From Hamiltosporidium tvaerminnensis (taxonomy: Eukaryota > Microsporidia > Dubosqiidae), in contig CM061246.1 of the NCBI GenBank assembly GCA_022605425.2, forward strand, positions 1,609,501 through 1,673,500: DNA of 64,000 bases, written 5' to 3'. Each line of letters opens with the position of its first letter. Positions within the stretch are counted from its first letter, which is position 1. The notes beneath the pieces were generated by a model that was not told the origin of the DNA, did not search any database, and saw only the letters and a program-made list of their open reading frames with translations. This document shows positions 1-11,251 of this stretch, in pieces. The position numbers were made by a program, and so were the translations under genes.

Positions 1-549
1 CTCATCGAAAATGGTTCAGAAATAAAAGTTACCAAAGATAATTTGGAAGATTATATTCAAAAAATGGCAGAATTCAAAATGTTCAAAGGTATGGAAGTAT
101 ATTTAGATAAGTTAAAAGAAGGATTTCAATCATTGTTTTATCATTGCTTTTATAATATGTTCACACACTCTGACTTAAAAATAGTAATAGAAGGTGAAAA
201 AAGAATAAATATAAATGAATGGAAGGCAGCAACACGTTATGGAGGAAAATATTATACCGATCATCAACTTATTGTTTGGTTCTGGAATTTTTTAAGAAAA
301 TCAGATGAAATTACAAAGCGTAAATTGTTGTTTTTTACTACCGGCTTGTCATATTTACCTATAGGTGGATTTAAATCTTCTAAATTTATTGATCATCCTT
401 TTACAATAACCTCCGATGATAGAAAAGATTTATTTCCAAGGTCACAAACATGTTCCAATTTATTAATTTTACCTTTATACGATCAAGAAGATGTGTTATT
501 AGATAAAATTGAACATGCAATCGAAGTTATAAATTATGGTTTTATGTAA
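1..549 (+). CDS. HECT-type E3 ubiquitin ligase, C-terminal end (5' truncated by window)
   Basis: The frame is open from base 1 to the TAA ending at 549 and encodes the C-terminal 182 residues of a HECT domain. HECT ligases accept ubiquitin from an E2 onto a catalytic cysteine and pass it to substrates. The active-site Cys is the TGT codon at 451-453, in the context SQTCSNLLILP near the C-terminus. The preceding WFW motif and the TGLSYLPIGGF stretch are also typical of the C-lobe. The closest relatives by eye are the TOM1/HUWE1 group. No stop codons lie in this fragment, unlike the nonsense-bearing copies at 25737 and 61926. It differs from the matching part of the 25737 copy at about ten bases, most of which change an amino acid. 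It converges with TEL1. Confidence 0.9.
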   Translation, partial: LIENGSEIKVTKDNLEDYIQKMAEFKMFKGMEVYLDKLKEGFQSLFYHCFYNMFTHSDLKIVIEGEKRININEWKAATRYGGKYYTDHQLIVWFWNFLRKSDEITKRKLLFFTTGLSYLPIGGFKSSKFIDHPFTITSDDRKDLFPRSQTCSNLLILPLYDQEDVLLDKIEHAIEVINYGFM

Positions 550-2800
550 TACAGAAGTAATAAGTGCTACTTCCTAATCCTAGTTTTAAAATTTAAAACA
601 TAATCTTTAAATGAAATAAGTCAGTATAATTCCAAGTTATTGAAACAGTTATGTTTTTTTCAAACCATGTCACTGTTTCTCTAAAAAAAATTTAATAAAA
701 TAATTTATTTGTTAAGACTTGTTTTATGATCTTTAATCATTGTTTAGGTTTGTATTTCATTCATCAGATTGTTCTTTTTTTGTGAAAGTCTCTATGTTTT
801 GTCTTCAATATTTTACTTAAATTAAAGCTACCACATTGAATGCAACGGGTGTCACCGGTGATTACAGTTTATTAAATGTGCAACGAATTATTTCATAAAT
901 TAACTGTTACCTGTAAATTATATTTAAACAAAATATTTAATACATAGTGAAAAATTCATTTTGATCAAAGAAAAAAACCGGTAAAATTTGTGTGGTATTC
1001 AACAATTTAAATCTATTCTAAACAAATATTTAAAATCTTTGATGTATGTTTGCAGAATACATTCTTATTCATTGATATAGGAAAATATAATATTTCATAC
1101 CTCAATCTAAAATCTTTCCATGTGGTCGTACATGTCATTTTCTAACTCTTTTCGGGATTTTATATAAATTCTAAATCATCACAAAACTAGTGAAATTTAG
1201 AATAAAGCTGAATTATTAAATAAAATATTGCTATTATTCCAAGTATAAACTATAGATATGGTTGTAAATTTAATTTTTTCTTTCAAAGTACGACCATAAT
1301 GAAATCTTCTATTAAATATTCGTGTAATCTCCCAACGGCGACGACTCGCCCTGAAATGTTTAATTGATTATAAAAACTTAAGATTCCAACAACAGTGTTC
1401 TGATTAAGAATCTGACTTTTATAAATTGTTAATCAATCTTACACAGCCAAGATTAGTATGCAGATATACAACAAAAAAATTTTAAAGGTAGATTGTTTTA
1501 AAAAACTATTAGCACTAACTATTTTAAAAACACTTTCTAGATTGTAGTACATTGTAAGAAAAGCATTAATTAATGTTTTTTTAAGTTTTTATTTTTAAGT
1601 AAGATCTAATCCAATATATTTGTTAGAATTTCTTTTTAAGCTTTGCTACTGCTACATAAATAACTATAGAATAATATAATGTTTTTTTGTCTTTCGTCTG
1701 AAAAATTTATTTATATTCTTAATGATAATTACGAAAAACAATTATTATTTATATGGACTATGGAATTTTATACCTGATTAAATTAAAAGATTAACAATAA
1801 AGGTCACTAGGAAGTTGAAGAAAAATGAAACAACAAATACAGCGCATCATTAAAAAACGATTGATTCGAAAAAATTCTAAAAAGAAAGAATACATAATAA
1901 TTCAAACGAGATTGTATACGGAGCAGAACATATCAACCATAAAATATCAAGATAATGCTCGTAAAAAATTAAATCAAATAGATTAGAATACGAGAAATAT
2001 CCAGACAAAAGGATCCTGTATTTTTATCAGGAAATTCCTCAACAAGACGGCAAATAATTCAGATATGAAAAACTAAAAAAAATATAAAATCACAAACGTA
2101 GCAATGGTATAAAATCCCAATTGAAAAGATTGAAAATTTATTGCTCTGAAAATAAAGTCTAATATTATAAATCAAATCAACCTTATTTTTCTCTATTGAA
2201 TGTAAACTTTAGTTTTGTTCAAAGAACCTTAAATATTCATTACAAATAACATCTGACATTTAAAAAATATCTCTTTTTTTTAGTTTCAACAATTTCAAGA
2301 AAATCCTGAAAAGATTAACTGTATCTAAAGCCAATCAAAAAAGTTTTTTTTTGACTTTTAAAATTATTATTCCGAATTTTGACATCAGTTTTTATTTATG
2401 ATCAAGTATAAGTTTAAAAAATATTTTTAAAATATATCATAGTGCTTCAAAACATAAATATTCTAAAGCTGCTTTTGATTTTTGCAAATAAATCTATCCT
2501 TAGAGATATTAACAAGAACTATTTTATTTGTTCTTAAATATTTTTCTTAACAATTTAACCTTCAAAAAATACAACCATTATTTTCGCTCTTTTCATCTTC
2601 TACAACATAAAGTTAATTTTTTATTTTCTGACCTTTCCATGAAAAACATTACAAGGGTAACAAAATTAAGAAAATTATAATATGATGATTTATAACACAC
2701 AATTTTACGACAAAGCTTAAAATATGAGGTAAAAAATAAAATTAATTTGATATTAAATTTTAAATTATTAAAACACAATTAAATAATTCCTAATTATCTT
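550..2800. other. Noncoding spacer between convergent HECT and TEL1 genes
   Basis: This AT-rich spacer contains only short random frames. An AATAAA-type signal lies about 140 bases after the HECT stop (around 688-694), but such motifs are common in this composition. The copy at 32862-35128 differs by several percent with many small indels, including a duplicated short segment near 34840-34870. This is clearly more divergence than in the adjoining TEL1 copies, as expected of unconstrained DNA. Confidence 0.7.
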
Positions 2801-5800
2801 TCAAACCCAAGGTTGCCAACCAGGAAATAATTTAACTAAATTTTCTATAGAAGTAGCCTTTTCTAATAAGAAACACACATGTGAGTCTTCAGAAAAACAA
2901 AAACCAGATTCTATACCACTTAATTTTTCCTTCATTCTAAAAATTATTTTTTCGGCATCCGTAAAAAGCTTAATATCACTCTTTTTACCAATATTTCCTA
3001 TTTTCTTGTCACATAGTATCCATCTATGCAAAGGATCGCTTCTAAAAATTGTCATTAAAGAAAGAATTATTGATTTTTCTTTTTTTAGTTGTTTAAGAGT
3101 CTGCGTCATTATTTCTCGTAAATAAATATTCCGGGTGTTTATTTCTCTCAAAATATAAAGTTTATTTTCATTTTCTAAAGAATCATTATCGTTTGATTTA
3201 TAGTTTAATGTTTTACTTCCTGTTTCTTGTAATTTACTTCTTTTTATTTTTTCTACTTCATTTTCTAAAGAATCATCATCGTTTGATTTGTGGTTTAATT
3301 TTTTACTTTCTGTTTCTTGTAATTTACTTCTTTTTATTTTTTCTACTTCATTTTCTTTTGAAATACTTGAATTTGAAAAATAATTTTCATTTTTAAAAGA
3401 ATCAGTTTTAAAAGTATTTAAACTTATTTTGCACATTAGAGCATCTATAAGATTTCTTGTCATTCTGAATGGAACAGTTTCAGGTGTTTTAAGAAGTCTA
3501 GCTTGATCAAACAGTAAGTTTAAATCTATATTGATTATTTCACCTGTATAAGTATCTATTAATAAATTATGACAGTGTCTATCACCAAGTCCTAGAATAT
3601 AAGTACTTATGCTGCTTATACCTAAAGATTGAACATATTTTCGTTTCATTCTGAAATAAATAAATGGATTGTTGAAGTTTAAAAAGAAATTATTAAAAAC
3701 TGGAATAAAATTTTCGCATATTTCTTTAAAGGTAGATATTTTGCTGTCGAGAGAATGTGAAACAACAGAATTAAAAATATTTCTACATTTTTTTAAATCA
3801 TATTTTTCTGGATACTTTTTTTTATGTAAATTATCTATTAATTCTCCCAAAGTAATTGTATTACTCAAATACTGAACAATTCCAAAAAACTTTTCAAATC
3901 TTACAACTTTATAAGTTCTAATTTTTAGTATATTTTTATTTTCAAAAACCTTATTCATTTGAGAAAACATTTGAAGCGCAATTATATCTTGTCTTAACTC
4001 GTCTTTTCCTTTTATAATTTCTTTATATATTTTACCATCTGATCCTCTGTTTTCAATTAAAATTGGATTATTTATTCCAGGAAGTTTTTTTACCGAAAGT
4101 ATAAATTCTTCAAAAAATACCAAATTTTTGTATTCTGAATTTTTCGATATTTTAAAATTTATGGAAGGAATAGGAATTTCTTTGAATGAAATATCTTCAT
4201 TGAAATTTTTTTCATTTCTATAAATACATTTGTATGATTCAATCATTCTTTCAATATTTTTTACATTTTTAATATTATTTTTGAACAAATTAAAGTGTTC
4301 AGAAGAGGATGTAAAACGTTCATAAGTTCCTTTTTCTTTAGACTTTAGTGTATCCATGCTTTTAATATCCATTTTATTCTTTATTGAACAATAAACTTCA
4401 AACACTACATGAATAAAATGATCATTACAAAGTCTATAAATTGTTTTTTTTAAATATTCAGAATCAGAATTAAAATACTTGGAAATTAATTGGTATTTAG
4501 CAGGTAAAAATTTATACGAAGGAATATTTTCAAGAATTTTAGAATTTTTTCCATTAAAATCAAAAATAATCGATAATAATTTAAATATAAAGGAATCTTT
4601 ATCTGAAATAAGAGAAAGTTCTGAATATATTCTAAGAAGTAAATGATATGATTTTAAAAATAATTCATTTCGATTTTCTTTTATTTCTTTTTGAAATGCT
4701 ATCTCTGCTGTATAGTCTGATAAAAGATTCATTTTAGATTTTTCTATTTTAGTATTTTTTTCTTCTAAATTTGTATTTAAAGACAATGAATTTAAAAATC
4801 CTTCATAAATTTCATACAAAATATTTCCAATTTTTTCTAAAACAAGAATTTTAAATTCAAAAAACGAATCTTTTGCAAAATAAATCGGGTTGAAATTTAT
4901 ATCGTCTTTATTTTCTGGAATAGTAAAAATATTTGTATTTTTTTCATTTGGTACAAATAATTTACCTGTTTTGGATTTATTCATATTGGATTTGAAAGGT
5001 ACAACCATTTCGTTTTCTATTATATTTAAATTTTTTAAGCAAGGAATTAAATATTGGGTAATAATTTCAATTGGCTTGCCTTCATAAGTTTTTATTTTCA
5101 TGTCTGCTAAATTAGTATTTGCGATATAAAAAATGTGGTGATTAAAATCTGTATTTTTAATAACTTCATTTAGATATTTCTTGGATTCGTCAAACATATT
5201 TAAATTATAAAATAGAAACGATTTCAGAAAATTGAAAGTTTCATCTCTTGTCATCAATAATTTAATTGAATCTTCTTTTTCAATTTTACAAAACGTTTTT
5301 TCAATTTCGTTAAAATAATCAGTAAACGAATCAGAGAGTGTTGAAATAATATTTTTAAATTTCGAATTAAAATGCTCGGGAGATAGATAATTCATATTTT
5401 CATTTTTTATGGAAATATTTGAAGAAAAAATATTTTCATTTTGGACTTGAAATTTGTCTATGAAAATACAATTTTTATATAAATTATTATTCTGTTCTTT
5501 AATCAATTTAGAATCGCTAAATAAATTATTATTGTTTGAATCTTCAGTAAAACTATTTTGATGAATTTTAAAATTGCAAATATTTCTATTTTTAGTGAGT
5601 ATTTTTATTTTATTTTCAATACTTTTTAAAGAATCCAAAATATTTTTTAAATAGTTACTTTGAATATCGGAATTTTCACTGTTTATAAATTTAAGTACAT
5701 TTATCTTATCATATAAATTCGATCTTGAATAGAAATCACTTTCCATAAATTTTTTGGATCTTTTAAAAGTATTTCTTTCGGAGTAAAAATCGAAATCATT

Positions 5801-8800
5801 CCATTTTTCTAAGGATTTTGTAAAACTATCTAAATTATCGAAAAATATCTTTTCATTTTGTGTCATAAAATCGTTGTTTTGTGAAACGTCATAAACAGAA
5901 GGTTTTTGTAATGCGATATTAAAGTTGTAATCAATAAAATTGTAACTTTCAGAATTGCATTCTGAAAAGTCTATTTTTTCTTTTTCAATTTCTTCTTCAT
6001 AATTTCGATTTTCTTTTTCAGAATTAATATAGAATAGAAGAATTTCATGTGTTATAAATGGATTTAGAAGTACTTTATAATATTTTCTATTCCAAATGTA
6101 AAACCTATGAAATTTAAGTTTTCCATTTTTCAATATTGGAACAATAATTTCTTGGTTTGTATCAATAAATTCATTAAAAATAAAAATAAGTAAAAAAATT
6201 ATATCTTCACTACAAAATATTTTCAAAAATTCAAAATAATTTATATTCCTCAAATCATGACCATTTTTCAAATTAAAAGTTTTTTCTTTCAAAATATTTA
6301 TAATTTCTAAAGAAATTATATTTAAATTGTACATTTCATCAACTGTATTATCGAATTCAGAAAGAAAAAATGTTTTCTTGTCAATATCTTTTAGATGAAT
6401 TAATTTCATTTTGAAAAGAGTTGAAATATCTGAAAAGTATGTTTTTAAATTAAAAAAATCATTCAATAAATCTTCAATTCTTTCATATGAATAATATTTT
6501 TCCAAAAAAATATTATAGAAACTATCTTTTCGAAATTTCTTAATGAAATATGAAATTTTAGAATTATTAGAATCAAGGTTTTTTATTCTTTCAGAAAAAA
6601 ATCTAAACAATGATAAATCACTTTCATTTTCTCTATTTATATTTGTAGTACCGCTTTTATGAGTTGAAATATCGAAAACTGGTTCAGAATCTTTTTTTGG
6701 ATTATTTTTCCCCATATGGCCAAATTTTGAAATATCAAAGCTACATTCTTCATTACTTTTTTGGATTTCATTATTTGATTTATTTAAATCATAAATATGT
6801 TCATTCATACTATTTTCATCTTCATACATATTTTCCGAATTTAAGATTTTTTCTTTTTTACTTAAAAATATTTCAATATATTTGTATTTCTCACTCATTT
6901 CAATGCCAAAAACTTCAATAAATTCACTATATGATTCATTATCTGTTATTTTTAGATAATTTCTAAAAATAAACAATGAAGTAACGACAATAAAATCATT
7001 TTCAAATTCAATTTCTAATTTTAGAATATTTAAAATATTTTCAAAAAAATATTTTTTAAAAATTCCTAAACACGTATTTTGTTTGTAGATGAAATACAAA
7101 AGAAAATATTTTATCATTCCGGGATCATTTTCATCATAAATTTTTAAATTGTTTTCTGTTAATTTCAAAAAATCATATATTTTTGCTTTTTTAAAATATT
7201 CATATCTTTTAGAATAGTAAAGAGACAGTTTAGTGTTTTTTTCGAATGGAATAATGTTTAAATTATAAATATAAAGTTCAGCTGAGTATATAAGTGTAAA
7301 TATATTACAATGGTTTTGTTCAAAAAGCAATAACATAATTTCTGCTATAAAATTTTGATTTGGAAAAAGGTTTATAAATTGAAATAATTTCTTAAACGAA
7401 CTTATATCTCCTAAATGAGTAATATTTTCAATGATTTTTTCAAGAATTTCAAAAATATGCGTATCATTTGAAAAATCACTTTCAAAATTAAATGAAGTAT
7501 TTAATAACTCGTTACTTAAATTTTCAGGTTTAATATTATTTTCTATTTCAGAACTCAGGTTTGTTTTATTATAATTCGTTAATATTGGATCTTTAAAAAG
7601 GATTTTTTTCGGTTGATAATCTTTTCTTATTTTATAAATTTTCTTTATTCGTAGATATAACAAAATATCTGATATTAAATTTCTCTTCTCGTTAAATTCT
7701 TTAGAATTCATTTCTTCTGAAAAATATGTTTCCTCAAAATTAGAAACGATGTTTTTTAAAATGGAAATAGAAGAGTCATATTCGTCAACAGAATAATCAT
7801 GTTTGTTCTCACATATTTTCAAGCAAATTTTTACTAAATTTTCCAAATTATTGTAGTTGAAATGGGAAAGATTCAAAAGAATAAAATTTTTCAAAACAAT
7901 TATGTCTTTATCTTTGAATTCAAATGAATCTATCTTAAAATCTAGAAATTTTTTCAAATCTTCATTCGCTTCTAATATAAATGTTTTTTTCGTTTCGGTA
8001 ATAAATGAAACATTGGTTTTTGGAGCTTTGAACAAGTTGGTAAATTTTATCTGACTATTTATATTTAAATATATATTTACAGTATAATTTTGAAATAAAA
8101 TAAAATTCAGTAACTTTTTTAACTCTTCTGTATCCTCATTGAATAACACAAAACAAGGAGATGGTTTTTGTGTATTTTCGTTGAAAGTAAACGAATGAAT
8201 GTCTGATTTTAAATCTGAATTATCAATTGATGAAATATTTTTTTTATTTGAAACGTCTGAAGAATTATTAAAAGATGAAGAATTATTTTCATAGATTAAT
8301 AAAACATTTTCAATCAATGAAAAAAAATTAGACTTTCTAAAATATTTTTGAAAATCATAATAAAATCCCCAATAAGAATAATTAAACAAGATTGGTAAAT
8401 TAAACTGTTGTATAAATTTGGGGAAATATAACCGATTTTCTTTCAGAAATTCTGAAAGATTATACATATTTTTTATAAATTTTTCATCGATAGATTTAAA
8501 TCTTATTTGAATAAATATGAATAAAACTATAAAGTTTATATTCTTCTGAAAAGAGACTGAGCTTAAAATTGATTCTATTTCGTATTTATTATCGAAAAGA
8601 TTATAAAAATTGATAATCAGATATAATGATGTCAGTTTTTCTGAGAAATAAGCAACAAAATTTTTTATATATCGTTTTAAAAATTCTATATCTTTCATTT
8701 CTAAGTATTTGAGCGTATAAGGAAATATTTTAAAGTAAATTAATACCAACAGGCCTTTATATTCGCTTTTGAAATCTGTATATAAAATTTTTATAAATTC

Positions 8801-10156
8801 ATCTGTATCAAGAATATTTTTCAGTTGAATAATATTATATGAAAGAATAAAATATTCATATTTTTCTAAATAATTTTGAAATTCTAGATTTCCATAAATT
8901 TTTAAAAAATCTAAAAAGCCAAAATAACTCAATTTATCTTTTAAAATAATATTTTTACTGTTTTCTTTACAATTCAAATTTTCAGAACCAAAAATAAAAC
9001 AAATAATACATTCATTTGATGATTCAGTAATTGAATTAAATCTATCTTTAAATTTGTTTTCAGAATAGAAATTATGTTTAGAACAATATTTTTGGCTAAT
9101 TTGTGTTTTGTATATAAATACACCGTAAAATAAAAGCGAAATTGTTTCCTGGAGCAAATATAATTGTTTCTTTTCTTTTTTTAGGCATGCTCGATTATCA
9201 AGATAAAGAAAAAAATCTTGAATTTCAAAATATACATTATCAGATTTTATTTGACTTGAAAAAGAATCAAAAAGTTCTATAAATTTAGTTAAAAGCTTAA
9301 AAGAACTAGTATTTCGATATCTAAAAATGAATGGTATAAATGTTTTGAAAATTTTTAGCTGATAATAAAAATCATTTTTACATTTTTTGAAAAAATTAGA
9401 TTCTATTTTCAAAGAAATAAAAATTTCAATAAAATAATCAACAAATATGTTCATAACAGAAAATGAAAAATCTTTTTTTGAAAGCTGAATTTTCTTAATA
9501 AATTTATAAAGAATTTTAAAATTTGTAATTCTTAAATTTGTTAGAATTTTTAAGATTAATAATATTTCAAAGTCTTCTTTTGTATTAAATATTGAATAAT
9601 TTATGATTTCAAATATATTTTGTATATTCTCTTGTATTAAATTTATAGACAATTGGCTAGGTATGTTATTTAAATTCAAATGACAAGTATTAAAACTTTT
9701 TAGATATTTTTGCAAATCAGAAATAATTTTTTCGCAATTTTCCAAATCTATCAACTTTAATAAAACATTCATTGTTTCTAATTCTATAAATCTTTCTTTT
9801 AAATTTTTTAATATTTTTACTATTTGAGTAAAAAATGTTTCTTTATTTTCGTTAAAAACTTCTATAAATATATAAATAACTTTTATAAAGCTTTCTATAG
9901 TTTCTAGAGTCAATAAATTTTGTTCTTTAATAAAATAAATAAATATTTTGATACAATCATCTATTATTTCGATTTTTGCGATATCTTGATCTAAACCATT
10001 TATTAAATAAATATAATCTATAATTGTGTTAAATACACCGGAAAGGGTTTGATATGTGCTTTCGTGTGAATATATAGATTTTTTAAAATCATTCCAACAT
10101 TTTTTTACATTCTTATTGGATTTGTTTGATTTGTTCAATTTGTTTGATGGTGCCAT
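2801..10156 (-). CDS. TEL1: ATM/Tel1-family PI3K-like protein kinase (TEL1), unit 1
   Basis: This single 2451-aa frame encodes a DNA-damage and telomere checkpoint kinase. Helical-repeat sequence fills the N-terminal two thirds, a FAT-like region precedes the kinase, and a FATC tail ends in LVKLFPGWQPWV. In the kinase, the IIKGKDELRQD stretch supplies the likely ATP-binding Lys2049, the catalytic loop LGLGDRHCHNLL gives Asp2192 and Asn2197, and the metal-binding Asp2211 sits in NIDLN, where ATM has DLG. The sequence TPETVPFRMTRN after it is the ATM/Tel1 signature and distinguishes it from ATR/Mec1 and TOR. The length is somewhat below human ATM and yeast Tel1 (about 3056 and 2787 aa). The chosen start begins MAPSNKLNK. 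A 30-aa tandem repeat interrupts the kinase C-lobe. The gene converges with the HECT gene to its left. Confidence 0.92.
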   Translation of the reverse strand: MAPSNKLNKSNKSNKNVKKCWNDFKKSIYSHESTYQTLSGVFNTIIDYIYLINGLDQDIAKIEIIDDCIKIFIYFIKEQNLLTLETIESFIKVIYIFIEVFNENKETFFTQIVKILKNLKERFIELETMNVLLKLIDLENCEKIISDLQKYLKSFNTCHLNLNNIPSQLSINLIQENIQNIFEIINYSIFNTKEDFEILLILKILTNLRITNFKILYKFIKKIQLSKKDFSFSVMNIFVDYFIEIFISLKIESNFFKKCKNDFYYQLKIFKTFIPFIFRYRNTSSFKLLTKFIELFDSFSSQIKSDNVYFEIQDFFLYLDNRACLKKEKKQLYLLQETISLLFYGVFIYKTQISQKYCSKHNFYSENKFKDRFNSITESSNECIICFIFGSENLNCKENSKNIILKDKLSYFGFLDFLKIYGNLEFQNYLEKYEYFILSYNIIQLKNILDTDEFIKILYTDFKSEYKGLLVLIYFKIFPYTLKYLEMKDIEFLKRYIKNFVAYFSEKLTSLYLIINFYNLFDNKYEIESILSSVSFQKNINFIVLFIFIQIRFKSIDEKFIKNMYNLSEFLKENRLYFPKFIQQFNLPILFNYSYWGFYYDFQKYFRKSNFFSLIENVLLIYENNSSSFNNSSDVSNKKNISSIDNSDLKSDIHSFTFNENTQKPSPCFVLFNEDTEELKKLLNFILFQNYTVNIYLNINSQIKFTNLFKAPKTNVSFITETKKTFILEANEDLKKFLDFKIDSFEFKDKDIIVLKNFILLNLSHFNYNNLENLVKICLKICENKHDYSVDEYDSSISILKNIVSNFEETYFSEEMNSKEFNEKRNLISDILLYLRIKKIYKIRKDYQPKKILFKDPILTNYNKTNLSSEIENNIKPENLSNELLNTSFNFESDFSNDTHIFEILEKIIENITHLGDISSFKKLFQFINLFPNQNFIAEIMLLLFEQNHCNIFTLIYSAELYIYNLNIIPFEKNTKLSLYYSKRYEYFKKAKIYDFLKLTENNLKIYDENDPGMIKYFLLYFIYKQNTCLGIFKKYFFENILNILKLEIEFENDFIVVTSLFIFRNYLKITDNESYSEFIEVFGIEMSEKYKYIEIFLSKKEKILNSENMYEDENSMNEHIYDLNKSNNEIQKSNEECSFDISKFGHMGKNNPKKDSEPVFDISTHKSGTTNINRENESDLSLFRFFSERIKNLDSNNSKISYFIKKFRKDSFYNIFLEKYYSYERIEDLLNDFFNLKTYFSDISTLFKMKLIHLKDIDKKTFFLSEFDNTVDEMYNLNIISLEIINILKEKTFNLKNGHDLRNINYFEFLKIFCSEDIIFLLIFIFNEFIDTNQEIIVPILKNGKLKFHRFYIWNRKYYKVLLNPFITHEILLFYINSEKENRNYEEEIEKEKIDFSECNSESYNFIDYNFNIALQKPSVYDVSQNNDFMTQNEKIFFDNLDSFTKSLEKWNDFDFYSERNTFKRSKKFMESDFYSRSNLYDKINVLKFINSENSDIQSNYLKNILDSLKSIENKIKILTKNRNICNFKIHQNSFTEDSNNNNLFSDSKLIKEQNNNLYKNCIFIDKFQVQNENIFSSNISIKNENMNYLSPEHFNSKFKNIISTLSDSFTDYFNEIEKTFCKIEKEDSIKLLMTRDETFNFLKSFLFYNLNMFDESKKYLNEVIKNTDFNHHIFYIANTNLADMKIKTYEGKPIEIITQYLIPCLKNLNIIENEMVVPFKSNMNKSKTGKLFVPNEKNTNIFTIPENKDDINFNPIYFAKDSFFEFKILVLEKIGNILYEIYEGFLNSLSLNTNLEEKNTKIEKSKMNLLSDYTAEIAFQKEIKENRNELFLKSYHLLLRIYSELSLISDKDSFIFKLLSIIFDFNGKNSKILENIPSYKFLPAKYQLISKYFNSDSEYLKKTIYRLCNDHFIHVVFEVYCSIKNKMDIKSMDTLKSKEKGTYERFTSSSEHFNLFKNNIKNVKNIERMIESYKCIYRNEKNFNEDISFKEIPIPSINFKISKNSEYKNLVFFEEFILSVKKLPGINNPILIENRGSDGKIYKEIIKGKDELRQDIIALQMFSQMNKVFENKNILKIRTYKVVRFEKFFGIVQYLSNTITLGELIDNLHKKKYPEKYDLKKCRNIFNSVVSHSLDSKISTFKEICENFIPVFNNFFLNFNNPFIYFRMKRKYVQSLGISSISTYILGLGDRHCHNLLIDTYTGEIINIDLNLLFDQARLLKTPETVPFRMTRNLIDALMCKISLNTFKTDSFKNENYFSNSSISKENEVEKIKRSKLQETESKKLNHKSNDDDSLENEVEKIKRSKLQETGSKTLNYKSNDNDSLENENKLYILREINTRNIYLREIMTQTLKQLKKEKSIILSLMTIFRSDPLHRWILCDKKIGNIGKKSDIKLFTDAEKIIFRMKEKLSGIESGFCFSEDSHVCFLLEKATSIENLVKLFPGWQPWV
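3171..3350 (-). repeat. Two 90-bp (30-aa) tandem repeats inside the TEL1 kinase C-lobe
   Basis: Two in-frame 90-bp repeats start at 3171 and 3261, followed by a short partial third. They encode roughly residues 2270-2329. Each repeat contains EVEKIKRSKLQET followed by a Ser/Asn/Asp-rich stretch. They lie after the PFRMTRNLIDAL segment, in a charged insertion absent from typical ATM/Tel1 kinases. The insertion holds several of the few C-terminal differences between the two TEL1 copies. Confidence 0.9.
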
Positions 10157-11251
10157 TGGTTTTATGCAATTTGATTTATTAAATAGTTTTAAATTTTATG
10201 CATAATTAATGGGTAGAAAAAAAAATTTGACAGCAAAAATGTAAACCAACAAAATAAAAAAATACAGAAAGTGTTTAAAAAAGGAAAAAATGTTTATTTC
10301 ATTTGTAAAATTTTAGAGAGAATCTGTGTTAAGTGATTACTGCTTTACAAATTTATCTTTAAGTAATACTTTGTGAGCTTGCGTAACATGTTTGCTTGAT
10401 ACTATACTTCGTATTATTGCATCATTTCTTGCTTTTAGACTTTAGATTAGCATTTTAAACCCGAATACTATTGAATTTATAAAAGTAGTCAGGCTGATAG
10501 TTTTGCTTAATGCTAAACACTGCCGATAGCTTAAATCATAAACCTTTTATAATTAAACCTATAAGGCTACAAAGTAATTCGAGAAACGGCCTCGGAATGG
10601 TTGAAAAATGATCTTTGGTTTTAAAAATAGAAATTTTGTTGTACCGTAACTCTCGATGTGTGGCGAAATTTAATAAAGTCGTGAGTTTTAGAAAGCAATA
10701 ATAGAATAGAAGTCGATGTAGAGGCGCCATATATCTCAAACTATATACTTAGACCGAACTCGCTCAAAAGTAATCCTGAAAGATGACTATTTGAATAAAA
10801 TTAAAGAAACACCAAAAAAAGAAATTTCAAAATTAGAGATGGAAGTGAAGCATTAAAGTGATATAGATGATAATAAAATTAATGAGCGAATTGGTTAAAT
10901 AGTTTTTTAATATACGTAAAATTAAATATGTATGCCATCGATATACACAGCACATATTATCCAGAATAAGCAGCTATTTTATGACTAGAAATACGCGAAA
11001 TACAACAAAAACTCAACCAGGGTGAATACATGAACTAGGAAATCTCCAGGTTTGAACTTACAACTGATATACTCCGAAGATTCATATATCTAATAAACAC
11101 GTCTACATAAACGAGAAAGTAAGAAGATTATTTTAGAGTTTAACTTAAACTTAAGTCTAGAAAATATTTTTTTGAGGTGCAATTTGAAAAAAGAGAGCCT
11201 TGGAATTTTTACAAGAAAAAGACAAAGTATGAATAAAGAAGAAAATTACTG
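10157..11251. other. Noncoding region upstream of TEL1
   Basis: This AT-rich DNA would hold the TEL1 promoter (transcribed leftward). No long frame is conserved between units: the 67-aa minus frame at 10536-10739 is altered in the unit 2 copy. No clear TATA box or other element can be picked out against the background composition. Confidence 0.6.

Noticed and set aside
1320-1365. GC-richer patch CCAACGGCGACGACTCGCC as a possible tRNA or other RNA gene
   Set aside because: No cloverleaf pairing or B-box could be built around it; it is conserved in unit 2 but too short to interpret.
2593-2778. 61-aa minus frame downstream of TEL1 (counterpart 34921-35106)
   Set aside because: Present in both units, but the composition is simply that of AT-rich spacer, several residues differ, and no start context or homology is visible.
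3193-3396. 67-aa plus frame with repeated hydrophobic segments
   Set aside because: Antisense shadow of the TEL1 30-aa repeats; the hydrophobic pattern follows from the Lys/Glu-rich codons on the other strand.
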